DNA of 64,000 nt from Glaciecola siphonariae (GTDB lineage: Bacteria > Pseudomonadota > Gammaproteobacteria > Enterobacterales > Alteromonadaceae), in contig NZ_JBHSGU010000001.1 of assembly GCF_042652645.1 (NCBI RefSeq), positions 243,729 to 307,728 of the forward strand. Reading direction: 5' to 3'. Positions 49,970 through 59,858 of this stretch are shown here, piece after piece; position 1 is the first letter of the stretch; every line of letters starts with the position of its first letter. Made by a program: the position numbers and the translations under genes. The notes under the pieces are model-generated. The model did not search any database. It was not told the DNA's origin and saw only the letters and a program-made list of their open reading frames with translations.

Positions 49970-51421
49970 TTGCAATATCGCGCCATCATTAGAATCTTGG
50001 GTTTACTCGTAGCGCTTTTTAGCGTCACGATGCTGCCACCGGCGCTTATTTCTCTTATTTATCAAGATGGTGGCGGTCTGGCCTTCATTGTTGCCTTTTT
50101 TCTCAGTTTAGTAACGGGCTTGGCCATATGGTATCCAAACCGCACAAGTAAAAGCGACTTAAGAGCAAAAGAGGGCTTTTTGATTGTGGTCTTGTTTTGG
50201 ACGGTGTTGGCAACTTTCGGTGCGCTACCGTTCGCGTTACTTGACCAACCGCAAATGACAATTACCGATGCAATTTTTGAGTCGTTTTCCGGTTTAACCA
50301 CAACGGGTGCAACGGTAATTGAGGGCATTGAGTTTTTGCCTAAAGCAGTGCAGTTTTATCGCCAGCAGCTCCAGTGGTTAGGCGGTATGGGTATTATTGT
50401 GTTAGCGGTAGCAGTGTTGCCTATTTTGGGTGTGGGAGGCATGCAGCTATATCGCGCAGAAACCCCTGGTCCGGTTAAAGATTCCAAAATGACGCCGCGC
50501 ATTGCCGATACTGCAAAGCATTTGTGGTATATCTACCTATCTTTAACCATTGCCTGTTCTTTTGCCTATTGGGTCGCCGGCATGAATTTGTTTGATGCGG
50601 TTTGTCATGCCTTTTCGACCATCGCGATAGGCGGCTTTTCAACCTATGACGCAAGCTTAGGATATTTCAACAGTGTTGCTGTGAATATCGTTTGCGTGGT
50701 GTTTTTGTGGATAGCGGCGCTTAACTTCTCTTTGCATTATGCGGCAGTTAGTGGCCGTAATATAAGAAACTATTTTAAAGACCCCGAGTGCAAAACGTTT
50801 TTTACAATACAATTTGCGCTGATCACGGTGTGCTTTTTGGTTTTAGTGAATTTTTCGGTTTACGACAGCGCAGAAATCGCCCTCGACCAAGCGCTTATCC
50901 AAGCGGTTTCAATTAGCACAACCGCTGGGTTTGCCACGACAGATTTTTCGTCTTGGCCAGCGTTCCTGCCAATTTTGCTAATATTTTCAAGTTTTATTGG
51001 GGGATGCGCGGGCTCAACGGGCGGCGGTCTAAAGGTTATTCGAGTTTTGCTCTTATTCTTGCAGGGTAAACGTGAGGTTGACCGACTTATACATCCAAAA
51101 GCCGTATATGCGGTAAAGCTCGGCGACAGAGCCATGCCGTCTCGGGTAGTAGAGGCTGTTTGGGGCTTTTTTGCCGCGTATGCAATTGTATTTGTAATCA
51201 TCATGATTGGATTAATCGGCACCGGCCTAGACAATATCACTGCGTTTTCAGCCACAGCCGCTACCTTGAACAACCTTGGGCCCGGTTTAGGGTCAGTTGC
51301 GGGGACCTATGCTGAGGTGTCTGATGGCGCTAAGTGGATGTTGGTGACCGCCATGCTCTTTGGGCGTCTCGAAGTATTCTCGCTGTTAGTCTTATTTTCG
51401 CCTACATTCTGGCGCAGTTAG
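49970..51421 (+). CDS. trkH: Potassium uptake protein TrkH
   Basis: A 483-residue potassium channel-like translocator of the Trk system, the same length as E. coli TrkH. It has the repeated selectivity-filter regions SGLTTTGATVI, STIAIGGFSTYD, STTAGFATTDFS and NNLGPGLGSV, and QLQWLGGMGIIVLAVAVLP. A TTG at 49970 gives LQYRAIIRILGLLVALFS, aligning with the E. coli start, with AAGG 10 bases upstream; the longer GTG start at 49880 adds 30 unconserved residues. The trkA gene is convergent next door. Confidence 0.93.
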   Translation: MQYRAIIRILGLLVALFSVTMLPPALISLIYQDGGGLAFIVAFFLSLVTGLAIWYPNRTSKSDLRAKEGFLIVVLFWTVLATFGALPFALLDQPQMTITDAIFESFSGLTTTGATVIEGIEFLPKAVQFYRQQLQWLGGMGIIVLAVAVLPILGVGGMQLYRAETPGPVKDSKMTPRIADTAKHLWYIYLSLTIACSFAYWVAGMNLFDAVCHAFSTIAIGGFSTYDASLGYFNSVAVNIVCVVFLWIAALNFSLHYAAVSGRNIRNYFKDPECKTFFTIQFALITVCFLVLVNFSVYDSAEIALDQALIQAVSISTTAGFATTDFSSWPAFLPILLIFSSFIGGCAGSTGGGLKVIRVLLLFLQGKREVDRLIHPKAVYAVKLGDRAMPSRVVEAVWGFFAAYAIVFVIIMIGLIGTGLDNITAFSATAATLNNLGPGLGSVAGTYAEVSDGAKWMLVTAMLFGRLEVFSLLVLFSPTFWRS

Positions 51422-51507
51422 CACTAATGAGAGCCTAGTTCTGCGCTTATGATAGTTTACGCTGTGCGTATTTTTGCTTTGTCGCTAACGCCTCAAAGCT
51501 GAGGTTT

Positions 51508-52887
51508 TTAACCAAAGAATAGTGCGCTGGGTTGGAAGAGCTTTTCCACGTCCCAAATAAACTTTTTGTCTACTAAGAACAGAATAACGTGATCATTGGC
51601 TTGGATCACCGTATCGCTGTGAGCAATCACCACTTCGTCTTTTCGTACAATTGCGCCTATGGTGGTGCCGGGTGGCAGCTTAATGTCTTGAATTTGCTTT
51701 CCCACCACTTTAGATGTTGACTCATCACCATGCGCAATTGCCTCAATTGCTTCGGCGGCTCCTCTTCTTAGTGAGTGAACGTTCACTATGTCTCCACGCC
51801 TTACATGCGTGAGCAAGGCAGAAATAGTTGCCTGTTGAGGAGAGAAGGCTATGTCAATGTCGCCGCCTTGTACGAGGTCAACATAGGCGCTGCGCTGAAT
51901 GAGTACCATGGCTTTTTGGGCTCCCATGCGTTTTGCTAGCATCGCCGACATGATATTAGCTTCATCGTCATTCGTTACAGCAATAAACGCATCTACTTGC
52001 TCTACGTTTTCTTCCGATAGCAAAGACGCATCTGACGCATCGCCCTGAAACACGATGGCTTTATCAAGCACAGTAGATAAGTATTGAGCGCGTTCGGCAT
52101 TATATTCAATAAGCTTGACGTTATGTTTGTCTTCTAGTCGTTTAGCGAGCCCTGCACCTATGAGCCCTCCGCCCGCAATCATAATGCGTTTGTAGCTGGA
52201 CTCGAGCTTTTGTAGTTCGCTCATTACCGCGCGAATGTGCTTGGTATCAGCAATAAAAAACACTTCGTCGTCGGCCTCAATTACCGTTGAGCCAAGCGGT
52301 CGAATAGGGCGCCCGCGACGATATATCGCAGCAACGCGAGTATCCACATTGGGCATATGCTCTTTCAAGGCTGACAAGGCATGACCTACGAGCAAACCAC
52401 CATAATATGCTTTTACCGCCACTAGACTCGCTTTGCCATCGGCAAATTCAACAACCTGAAGTGCACCCGGGTAATCGATTAAGCGCTTAATTGCGGTCGT
52501 TACTAGTTGCTCCGGCGCAATCAAATGGTCTACTGGGATATCTTGGTGTTTGTATAGCTGCTCTTGATAAATGATATATTGTTCAGAGCGTACGCGAGCA
52601 ATTTTGGTGGGTGTTTTAAATAAACTGTATGCAACTTGACAGGCCATCATATTGCTTTCGTCACTGTTGGTGACCGCAATCACCATATCGGCATCTTCGG
52701 CGCCTGCTTTCTTCAAAATATCAGGATGTGAGCCAATGCCGCACACCACCTGTAGGTCGAGTCTATTTTGAAGCGACTCTAATATGGTCATGTCGGAGTC
52801 TATAATGGTAATTTCGTTGTTCTCACCGACTAAATTCTCGGCCAGTGTGCCGCCAACCTGTCCTGCGCCTATGATGATGATTTTCAT
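51508..52887 (-). CDS. trkA: Trk system potassium uptake protein TrkA
   Basis: A 459-residue peripheral regulator with two RCK repeats: each has a Rossmann NAD-binding start (MKIIIIGAGQVGGTLAENL and RIMIAGGGLIGAGLAKRL) followed by a TrkA-C domain. It gates TrkH in response to nucleotides. Last gene of the def-fmt-rsmB-trkA unit, as in E. coli. Confidence 0.97.
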   Translation of the reverse strand: MKIIIIGAGQVGGTLAENLVGENNEITIIDSDMTILESLQNRLDLQVVCGIGSHPDILKKAGAEDADMVIAVTNSDESNMMACQVAYSLFKTPTKIARVRSEQYIIYQEQLYKHQDIPVDHLIAPEQLVTTAIKRLIDYPGALQVVEFADGKASLVAVKAYYGGLLVGHALSALKEHMPNVDTRVAAIYRRGRPIRPLGSTVIEADDEVFFIADTKHIRAVMSELQKLESSYKRIMIAGGGLIGAGLAKRLEDKHNVKLIEYNAERAQYLSTVLDKAIVFQGDASDASLLSEENVEQVDAFIAVTNDDEANIMSAMLAKRMGAQKAMVLIQRSAYVDLVQGGDIDIAFSPQQATISALLTHVRRGDIVNVHSLRRGAAEAIEAIAHGDESTSKVVGKQIQDIKLPPGTTIGAIVRKDEVVIAHSDTVIQANDHVILFLVDKKFIWDVEKLFQPSALFFG

Positions 52888-52905
52888 TATTCTACTCTGA
52901 TCACC

Positions 52906-54291
52906 TTACAAGTGAGCTTGCTTAATCGCTGAATCTGACTTTAGCAGTCTCGCGTAAAAGAAACCATCCATGTTTTTCTCGCCCGGTAAAATTTGCCAGC
53001 CAAGCGCCTCAGGATCACTTTGGGCCTCGATAGGCACTAACGAAGCGTCTGAATGTGTCTGCAAAAAGTTTTTGATTTGCTGACTGTTCTCTTGCGGCAA
53101 TATTGAGCAAGTGGCATAAAGCAGCACACCGCCGGGTAACAAACGCTGCCAAGTCGCTTCCAATATACTTTTTTGTAGCTCAACCAAAGCTGCGATGTCG
53201 GTGCCTTTTCGGTGCCATTTAATATCAGGATGACGCCTTATCACTCCGGTGGCCGAGCAGGGTGCATCCAATAATATTTTATTAAACATCGGCAGTTTGC
53301 TGAGGCTCGCTGTATCTGAAGCGTCAGCATCTACGATATGAAGTTTATCGCCCATACGCTGAATGTGCCCAAGGCGGCTTAAGTTATCGTGAGTGCGTGC
53401 ATTTCTGCTGGCAACATTGTCGAGGGCATATAAGGCTTTTAAGCAGACGCCAGTTTCTATAAGTGCAGCAGTTTTGCCACCCGGTGCGGCGCAGGCATCG
53501 AGCACGCAGTCATCATCTTTGAGCTTGAGCAATGATGCCGCTTGCTGCGCTGCGAGGTCTTGCACTGAGCACCCGCCTTCATCAAAGTTTGGTAAGGTGG
53601 TGACATCGGTGTATTTTTCTAAAAAAATCGCATGAGGAGGGAGCGCTTCATGCGCAATACTTGCTTCATTCAAGCGATTGCAATACTCGTCTAATGAATT
53701 AACCAAAGGATTCACCCGAAGCCACAACGGGGGTTTGGTAGACATTGCCTTACACAAGTTAGCAAGATGGTCAGGATAGGCCGATGCGAGTTCTCGATAA
53801 AGCCATTTAGGTAAATTCGCGACAACGTGCGGTGCGGTGTCAATCTGCTGTGCGAGTTCATGGCGCTCAAAGTTTCTTAATATTGCATTGACCATGCCGC
53901 TTAGCTGAGGCTGTTTCAGCAACTTGCTAGCTTCAACAGTTTCCGAGACAGCCGCATGAGTCGATGTGCGCATATAGGCTTGCTGAAATAATCCCAACAT
54001 TATTAAATGTTCAATAATTTTTTGCTGCTTTTTTAAGGGCGTTTTTAATAATTGTCTGAGCCACGACTGCAAAGTTGGAAGCACGCGTAACACACCAAAC
54101 ACAGACTCTTGTAACCACGCTCGGTCTTTAGCGAGTCCATGGCGTTCAAAAATCATCGGCATCACTTCTCGTGATGACGCACCATGCTCCAAAATTTGCA
54201 GCAAAGCCCATGCTCCGTCTGCTCGCAACTGGGGTTTGTGCCGAATGGCCCGAGGTCCTTTATCGTGCTGAATATTGGTGGTTTTACTCAT
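52906..54291 (-). CDS. rsmB: 16S rRNA (cytosine-967-C5)-methyltransferase RsmB
   Basis: A 461-residue methyltransferase with an N-terminal NusB-like RNA-binding domain and a catalytic domain: VLDACAAPGGKTAALIE for SAM, LDAPCSATGVIRRHPDIKW with one catalytic Cys and LLYATCSILPQEN with the other. Its start overlaps the fmt stop by 8 bases. Confidence 0.96.
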   Translation of the reverse strand: MSKTTNIQHDKGPRAIRHKPQLRADGAWALLQILEHGASSREVMPMIFERHGLAKDRAWLQESVFGVLRVLPTLQSWLRQLLKTPLKKQQKIIEHLIMLGLFQQAYMRTSTHAAVSETVEASKLLKQPQLSGMVNAILRNFERHELAQQIDTAPHVVANLPKWLYRELASAYPDHLANLCKAMSTKPPLWLRVNPLVNSLDEYCNRLNEASIAHEALPPHAIFLEKYTDVTTLPNFDEGGCSVQDLAAQQAASLLKLKDDDCVLDACAAPGGKTAALIETGVCLKALYALDNVASRNARTHDNLSRLGHIQRMGDKLHIVDADASDTASLSKLPMFNKILLDAPCSATGVIRRHPDIKWHRKGTDIAALVELQKSILEATWQRLLPGGVLLYATCSILPQENSQQIKNFLQTHSDASLVPIEAQSDPEALGWQILPGEKNMDGFFYARLLKSDSAIKQAHL

Positions 54292-55219
54292 GATGAAGCT
54301 TGCTGTTGACGGTAAAAAGATGAGGATTACCGTTCACTATTTCGCTGACTAACTGCGGTTTCTTACCAGGCAGCTGCAAGCGAGTAATACGCAAAATGCC
54401 GTCGCTGCACGCGATGTCTAAGCCGCTTTTATTATAATTTGTTACCGTACCGAGGTCTTTATCATGTTTGCCTAGGTGCGCTTCGCCACTGTGAATCTTG
54501 ATGCCTGCGCCGTTATGTTCAAACCACGCCATCGGCCATGGGTTAAATGCCCTTATATTTCGGGCCAATTGCTCGCAGCTTAACGACCAGTCGCAGCGCG
54601 CTTCTTCTTTACTGAGCTTTTTGGCGTGAGTGGCCAGTGCGTCGTTTTGTTTGATAGGAGCGATGCTGTGCAGTCTTTCAATACATTCAACAAGTGCTTG
54701 GGGGCCGAGTTCAGCAAGTTTTTGGTAAAGTGTAGCGCTGGTATCGAGCGGCTCAATTTCAATCGCTTTCGTTAATAGCACATCACCGGTGTCTAAACCT
54801 TCGTCCATCTGCATGATGGCAACGCCAGTCTTACTGTCTCCGGCCCACAGCGCACGTTGTATCGGGGCAGCGCCTCGCCATTTGGGCAATAAAGAGCCGT
54901 GTACATTGATACATCCAAACTTTGGCGCCTCTAACACCGGCTTTGGCAAAATCAATCCATAGGCTACCACCACCATCAAATCTGCATTTAATGCAGATAG
55001 CTGTGTGAGCGCGTCTTCAGATTTCAGTGTAGGGGGTTGATAAACGTCAATATCATGCTGCTGAGCGACAGATTTTACCGCGCTTGGCCTTAGTTTTTTA
55101 CCCCTTCCCGACGGCCTGTCAGGTTGCGTGTATACCGCTACAATGTTATGCCCAGCCTCGATGAGTGCGCTTAGGTGAGATGCGGCAAATTCCGGCGTTC
55201 CGGCAAAGATAATGTTCAA
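54284..55219 (-). CDS. fmt: Methionyl-tRNA formyltransferase
   Basis: A 311-residue enzyme that formylates initiator Met-tRNA. The N-terminal formyltransferase domain has VHGSLLPKWRGAAPIQRAL, with the catalytic His in the HGSLLP loop and MDEGLDTGDVL; the C-terminal OB-like domain follows (RAFNPWPMAWFE). It is 21 bases after def. Confidence 0.97.
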   Translation of the reverse strand: MNIIFAGTPEFAASHLSALIEAGHNIVAVYTQPDRPSGRGKKLRPSAVKSVAQQHDIDVYQPPTLKSEDALTQLSALNADLMVVVAYGLILPKPVLEAPKFGCINVHGSLLPKWRGAAPIQRALWAGDSKTGVAIMQMDEGLDTGDVLLTKAIEIEPLDTSATLYQKLAELGPQALVECIERLHSIAPIKQNDALATHAKKLSKEEARCDWSLSCEQLARNIRAFNPWPMAWFEHNGAGIKIHSGEAHLGKHDKDLGTVTNYNKSGLDIACSDGILRITRLQLPGKKPQLVSEIVNGNPHLFTVNSKLHHE

Positions 55220-55240
55220 ATTAAGTTGTTACCTTGATTG

Positions 55241-55753
55241 TTAACCCTCACGGGCAGCCAAACGCGCTTCTTTTTCCAACTTTTTACGAATGCGCTCTCG
55301 TTTTAAGCTAGATAAATAGTCAACAAAAAGCTTACCTTGTAAATGGTCTAGTTCGTGTTGAATGCAAATCGCCAGCAGTCCGTCTGCTTCTAACTCAAAA
55401 GGCTCACCGTTTTTATCGAGTGCTTTTACTTTTATACGTTCGGCGCGGTCAACCTTAGCGTAATTGTTCGGAACAGACAGACAGCCTTCTTCACTCACAG
55501 TGCTGCCGTCTTTTTGCGTAATCTCAGGGTTGATAAATACTAGGGGTTCGCTATGATCCTCACTGACGTCCATGACGACCACGCGTTTATGCACATCTAC
55601 CTGAGTCGCGGCTAATCCTATGCCTCGCTCATCGCGCATAGTGTCAAACATGTCGTCGATCAATTTTTTAATGCTGTCGTCAACTTTCTCAACAGGCGCG
55701 GCAACAGTTCGTAAACGCTCGTCAGGAAAGGTTAATACTTGTAAAACGGCCAT
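55241..55753 (-). CDS. def: Peptide deformylase
   Basis: A 170-residue metalloenzyme removing the formyl group from new proteins. The three hallmark motifs are GIGLAATQV, EEGCLSV and QHELDHLQG, supplying the Cys and two His metal ligands and the catalytic Glu. It is the first gene of def-fmt-rsmB-trkA and is divergent from the LysM gene. Confidence 0.98.
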   Translation of the reverse strand: MAVLQVLTFPDERLRTVAAPVEKVDDSIKKLIDDMFDTMRDERGIGLAATQVDVHKRVVVMDVSEDHSEPLVFINPEITQKDGSTVSEEGCLSVPNNYAKVDRAERIKVKALDKNGEPFELEADGLLAICIQHELDHLQGKLFVDYLSSLKRERIRKKLEKEARLAAREG

Positions 55754-55962
55754 AAACTACTCTTAGGATCAGTATACTTATTCATACGACAAGCGCAGAA
55801 TGTGTAATTATTTTCGTCGAAATTCTCGTAACATGTTACATTGCGAAAAAATATATCAATGACTTATCCGGATTTGGGGTTAAATTTATTAATTTCAAAC
55901 CGATAACGAATTATACAACAGTCAAACTATTAATAAACTGATATTCGTACAGGAAGCTAATC

Positions 55963-57069
55963 ATGCGTTTAAAAAGTATCATCATCCACACTGTTGCACT
56001 TACCTTTGTGGCGCTCTTTGCCTCTCAGTCAGTGCTCGCGGACGTGGTGAATATCAGAGAGGATGCCCCGCAGACTTACGTAGTGGAAAAAGGCGATACT
56101 CTTTGGGACATCTCGAGTTTATTCTTAAGTCAGCCTTGGCGCTGGCCTGAGTTATGGCGTAACAACACCCAAATAGAAAACCCACATCTCATTTATCCAG
56201 GTGATATGTTGCGCCTGCGTTGGGAAAATGGCGTTCCCATTTTGGAAGTGGTGCGCGATAAGCCATTGCTAACGCTTTCACCAGATACGCAAAGAAGAGA
56301 AAAGCCCAACCCAATCAATGTGCTTCCTTGGGAAGCTATCGCGATGTATATCAATAACGATAGCATTATGACCACAGAAGAATTTCAAGCTTTGCCAGCT
56401 GTGCTAAGTGACCGAGAGGGCTCGGCGCGGTTCGTTGACGAAGATTACGTGTTAACAAAAGCACTTAAAAACGCCAAGCGCGCCAATATGACTGAGTTTG
56501 AAATTGTGCGAAAGGAGCGCGAGGTCTATGACAGTTTAGGCGCGCTATTAGGTGTACAAGTTATTCAGCTAAGTGATGCAGAATTTTCGACAGATGTTAA
56601 TAGTGATAAATACGTCGTAAAAGTGGCCAACAGCATTCGCGAAGTTAAAAAAGGCGACAAGCTTCGCCCAGCAAAGAAGTTTGACAACAACGACCTAACC
56701 TTGCAGCCAGCTACTCGTCAACGCGGCGAACTAGTGTCGAATATCAACGGTTACAACATCATTTCTAAAGATGACGTGGTAATTATTAACATTGGTAAAC
56801 GCAAAGTGGAACCGGGCACAGTGTTTGGAATTTATAAGCAAGGGCCAGATATTGAGTATAAAGAAGAGCCGCTGCGCAGCGCATCTGCCACCGGCAGCAT
56901 TGCTTCTTTATTCAGCCTTGGCGAAACCATACAGCAACCCGCCTATAAAGTAGGTGAATTGGTGGTAATCCGCGGCTTTGAACACGCCAGCTATGCATGG
57001 GTCACCGAAGCGTCTACGCATTTAGTGGGCGGTGAAATAGTCGCAAGCCCAACCCCTTCTGAGAATTAG
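55963..57069 (+). CDS. LysM peptidoglycan-binding exported protein
   Basis: A 368-residue secreted protein with signal peptide ending SVLA-D, then one LysM domain (about residues 38-84: TYVVEKGDTLWDISSLFLSQ to LIYPGDMLRLRW). The remaining ~280 residues include KRKVEPGTVFGIYKQG and a VGELVVIRGFEHASYAWV segment seen in the LysM proteins that usually precede dprA in gammaproteobacteria. A role in cell-wall binding is inferred; no enzyme domain is visible. Confidence 0.85.
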   Translation: MRLKSIIIHTVALTFVALFASQSVLADVVNIREDAPQTYVVEKGDTLWDISSLFLSQPWRWPELWRNNTQIENPHLIYPGDMLRLRWENGVPILEVVRDKPLLTLSPDTQRREKPNPINVLPWEAIAMYINNDSIMTTEEFQALPAVLSDREGSARFVDEDYVLTKALKNAKRANMTEFEIVRKEREVYDSLGALLGVQVIQLSDAEFSTDVNSDKYVVKVANSIREVKKGDKLRPAKKFDNNDLTLQPATRQRGELVSNINGYNIISKDDVVIINIGKRKVEPGTVFGIYKQGPDIEYKEEPLRSASATGSIASLFSLGETIQQPAYKVGELVVIRGFEHASYAWVTEASTHLVGGEIVASPTPSEN

Positions 57070-57092
57070 TCTTATGTAAACAAGGAAGTTTT

Positions 57093-58229
57093 ATGACCAC
57101 GGATTCGGTCTTATCTGCCTCTCGCGAGGACGAAATTAGCGCGTATTTGCGCCTCGACGGCATACCTAAAATCGGTATTGCTAGCTTATTAAAAACCGCA
57201 AAAATGCACGGGTGTCGATTACTCGATATTCCTGCTTTAAGTCGCTCGGACTTAGTAACAAGCGGATGGCAGGAGCAACAAATAAGGTATTTATGCTCTG
57301 CCGATACCTCGCTGCGCCGTTCACGTAGCCGTTTATTTAACTGGCTGAATAAAAGCGACACTCACCATTTCATTGGATTTAATGATTTTGCTTATCCGAG
57401 CAGCTTAAAGCACTTAACTCGCCCTCCTTTATTTTTGTTGGTTGCGGGTCAAATTGAAGCGCTCGCGTTTGCTCAATTGGCCATGATTGGTACGCGTTCT
57501 CCTAGCCAGTATGCAAAAGAAGTCGTAGACGATTTGGTGAGTGCAATTGCATCTAATATGGATGTGGCGCTTACCAGCGGAATGGCACTTGGCATAGATG
57601 GTTTAAGTCATCGCGCAAGTTTGCATCATGGCATGCCCACACTAGCGGTGCTAGGTTGCGGGATTGATATTGCTTATCCTAAGCGTCATCAGTCGCTTTA
57701 TTACGATATTCAAGAATCGGGTGCGGTCATTAGCGAGTTTGTTCCCGGTACGGTGCCTCACGCGAGTTTATTTCCAAGGCGTAATCGCATTATTAGCGGG
57801 CTGGCTCAAGGCGTGATTGTGGTTGAGGCAAAAATTAAAAGCGGCACCTTAGTCACCGCTAAATATGCCTTGGAGCAAAACAAAGAAGTGTTTGCAGTGC
57901 CAAGTGCGATATACAACCCAAATGCCGAGGGCTGCCATCATCTTATTAAACAAGGCGCAAAGCTGATCGAAAACGCCCAAGACATATTGGATGAGCTGCC
58001 TTTTTTAGCAAAAAACCAAGAAATCGTAACGAATCCCCAAAAAAGTGTGAATCAAGACTTGGCATCTGATCCATTGTTAGATAGTGTTGGTTATAGCGCT
58101 ATATCAGTTGATCTGATCGCTAAACGCACCGGCATGTCGGTTTCTGATGTGCTAATACAATTATTACAATATGAGTTGCGTGGCATTGTAGCATCCACTC
58201 CGGAAGGCTACGTTAAGTTGAGGGGCTAG
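57093..58229 (+). CDS. dprA: DNA-processing protein DprA
   Basis: A 378-residue Rossmann-fold ssDNA-binding protein that loads RecA in natural transformation. The core has GTRSPSQYAKEVVDDL, TSGMALGIDGLSHRASL, GCGIDIAYPKRH, FPRRNRIISGLA and KSGTLVTAKYALEQ, with a C-terminal winged-helix DprA domain. AAGGAAG precedes the ATG. It heads a plus-strand unit dprA-smg-zinc-finger-tsaC-hemF. Confidence 0.96.
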   Translation: MTTDSVLSASREDEISAYLRLDGIPKIGIASLLKTAKMHGCRLLDIPALSRSDLVTSGWQEQQIRYLCSADTSLRRSRSRLFNWLNKSDTHHFIGFNDFAYPSSLKHLTRPPLFLLVAGQIEALAFAQLAMIGTRSPSQYAKEVVDDLVSAIASNMDVALTSGMALGIDGLSHRASLHHGMPTLAVLGCGIDIAYPKRHQSLYYDIQESGAVISEFVPGTVPHASLFPRRNRIISGLAQGVIVVEAKIKSGTLVTAKYALEQNKEVFAVPSAIYNPNAEGCHHLIKQGAKLIENAQDILDELPFLAKNQEIVTNPQKSVNQDLASDPLLDSVGYSAISVDLIAKRTGMSVSDVLIQLLQYELRGIVASTPEGYVKLRG

Positions 58230-58231
58230 AT

Positions 58232-58708
58232 ATGTTTGATATCCTCATGTATCTGTTTGAAAATATGGTACATAGCGAATCTGAGGTCATGATTGACCAA
58301 GACGAACTAACAGAAGAGTTAGTTCGAGCGGGTTTTCATCATGATGAAATATACAAAGCGTTAGCATGGCTAGAAAAGCTATGTGAACTACAAACTACCG
58401 ACGACACTCCCTACCTTCAATACAAAAGCAAAACAAGAACCACCCGTATTTACACCCACGAAGAGCAGCAGCGACTTGATGTTGAATCCCGTGGCTTTTT
58501 GATGTTTTTAGAGCAAATCAACGTGCTCGACTCGACTACGCGAGAAATGGTACTAGACCGAGTCATGGAGATTGAGACCAACGAGTTTTGTGTGATTGAT
58601 TTAAAATGGGTAGTGCTCATGGTGCTTTTCAATGTACCAGGGAAAGAGTTGGCCTATGAACAAATGGAAGAGTTGCTATTTGAATTACCAGAAGGGTTGC
58701 TGCACTAA
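58232..58708 (+). CDS. smg: Smg family protein (DUF494)
   Basis: A 158-residue acidic protein opening MFDILMYLFENMVHSE and ending LLFELPEGLLH, typical of the Smg/DUF494 family found between dprA and topA-type genes. Function unknown. Starts 2 bases after dprA. Confidence 0.93.
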   Translation: MFDILMYLFENMVHSESEVMIDQDELTEELVRAGFHHDEIYKALAWLEKLCELQTTDDTPYLQYKSKTRTTRIYTHEEQQRLDVESRGFLMFLEQINVLDSTTREMVLDRVMEIETNEFCVIDLKWVVLMVLFNVPGKELAYEQMEELLFELPEGLLH

Positions 58709-58714
58709 GCACCT

Positions 58715-59290
58715 ATGGCAAAAATCAACAGTGATTTATTTGTATCAGCGCACGGTGCCAATGAGTTAGCCTATGGCACCTGTCCTCAATGTGAAGCACA
58801 ACTGGCAGTCAAACACGTTGGTAAGTCTACTTTTTTAGGTTGCTCGGCTTACCCTAAATGTGATTACACAAAGTCTCTTGGTCAAAACGATGTCAGCATT
58901 GTAAAAGAAATGCCCCAGAGCCATTGCCCCCAGTGCGATGGTAATTTGGCCGTTAAGAAGGGACGGTATGGCATGTTTATAGGTTGTACAAACTTTCCTA
59001 CTTGTCACTTTATTTCGAATAATCATACTGCAAAAAAAACGGCACAATACACGCCGGTTGAATGTCCTGCTTGCAAAAAAGGAACAATCGATAAAAAACA
59101 GAATCGGTTTGGTAAGTATTTTTACGCCTGTAACAACTATCCTGCGTGCAAGTATGTATTAAATCAGATGCCGCTCGCTCGTAAATGTGAAATATGCAAC
59201 TCACCGATCATGCTTGTTCAATCTAAAGATAAACATCAATTGCTTTGTGCTAATGCTGACTGCGGGCACACTGTGAAAGACACCTTATAG
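58715..59290 (+). CDS. Topoisomerase I-type C4 zinc-finger protein
   Basis: A 191-residue protein made of four zinc ribbons of the kind found at the C-terminus of topoisomerase I: CPQCEAQLAVKHVGKS and CSAYPKC, CPQCDGNLAVKKGRYG and CTNFPTC, CPACKKGTIDKK and CNNYPAC, and a more diverged CEICNSPIML with CANADC. No topoisomerase catalytic domain is present. It resembles YrdD of E. coli, which lies in the equivalent place before tsaC. DNA binding is expected. Confidence 0.9.
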   Translation: MAKINSDLFVSAHGANELAYGTCPQCEAQLAVKHVGKSTFLGCSAYPKCDYTKSLGQNDVSIVKEMPQSHCPQCDGNLAVKKGRYGMFIGCTNFPTCHFISNNHTAKKTAQYTPVECPACKKGTIDKKQNRFGKYFYACNNYPACKYVLNQMPLARKCEICNSPIMLVQSKDKHQLLCANADCGHTVKDTL

Positions 59291-59303
59291 AGAATTCAGT
59301 TCT

Positions 59304-59858
59304 ATGCAATTTAATGCTCAACATTTCAGACAAGATTACGCTGACGGGAAGGTGTTTGCTTATCCTACTGAAGCTGTCTACGGACTTGGCTGCGACCCCT
59401 TAAATGAAAAAGCTGTTTATGAGATATTGCGTTTAAAGCAGCGCCCTGTAGAAAAAGGCATGATACTCATAGCACAAAGTATCGAGCAAGTACTGCCTTT
59501 TGTGAAGTTTGATAGCTTAACCGAAGACGCTCAAACAAAGATTATAGACTCATGGCCGGGTCCGGTTACCTGGTTGTTGCCTAAATCTGAGCATACTCCC
59601 TCTTTCATAAGCGGTGATTCAGACATGGTGGCGGTGAGAGTTACCAAACATACATTGGTTCAGCAGATGTGCTGGGCGGTTAACAGCCCGCTGGTATCGA
59701 CTAGCGCAAATCCAGCTGCATTAGAGCCTGCTCGGACAGCACAGGAGATAGATGCTTATTTTGGTAAGCAAGTCGTGTTGATTGAGGGTGCGCTGGGTGA
59801 GCAAAAAAGTCCCAGTAAAATTATTCATAGTCTTACCATGGAAGTACTGCGCTCATGA
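59304..59858 (+). CDS. tsaC: Threonylcarbamoyl-AMP synthase TsaC
   Basis: A 184-residue YrdC-type enzyme making L-threonylcarbamoyladenylate for t6A37 of tRNAs. FAYPTEAVYGLGCDP, LRLKQRPVEKGMILIAQS, SWPGPVTWLLPKSE, VAVRVTKH and PLVSTSANPAALEPART are family motifs; the RP-x-x-KG triad in place of KxRP matches the TsaC (short) type. Its end overlaps hemF by 4 bases. Confidence 0.95.
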   Translation: MQFNAQHFRQDYADGKVFAYPTEAVYGLGCDPLNEKAVYEILRLKQRPVEKGMILIAQSIEQVLPFVKFDSLTEDAQTKIIDSWPGPVTWLLPKSEHTPSFISGDSDMVAVRVTKHTLVQQMCWAVNSPLVSTSANPAALEPARTAQEIDAYFGKQVVLIEGALGEQKSPSKIIHSLTMEVLRS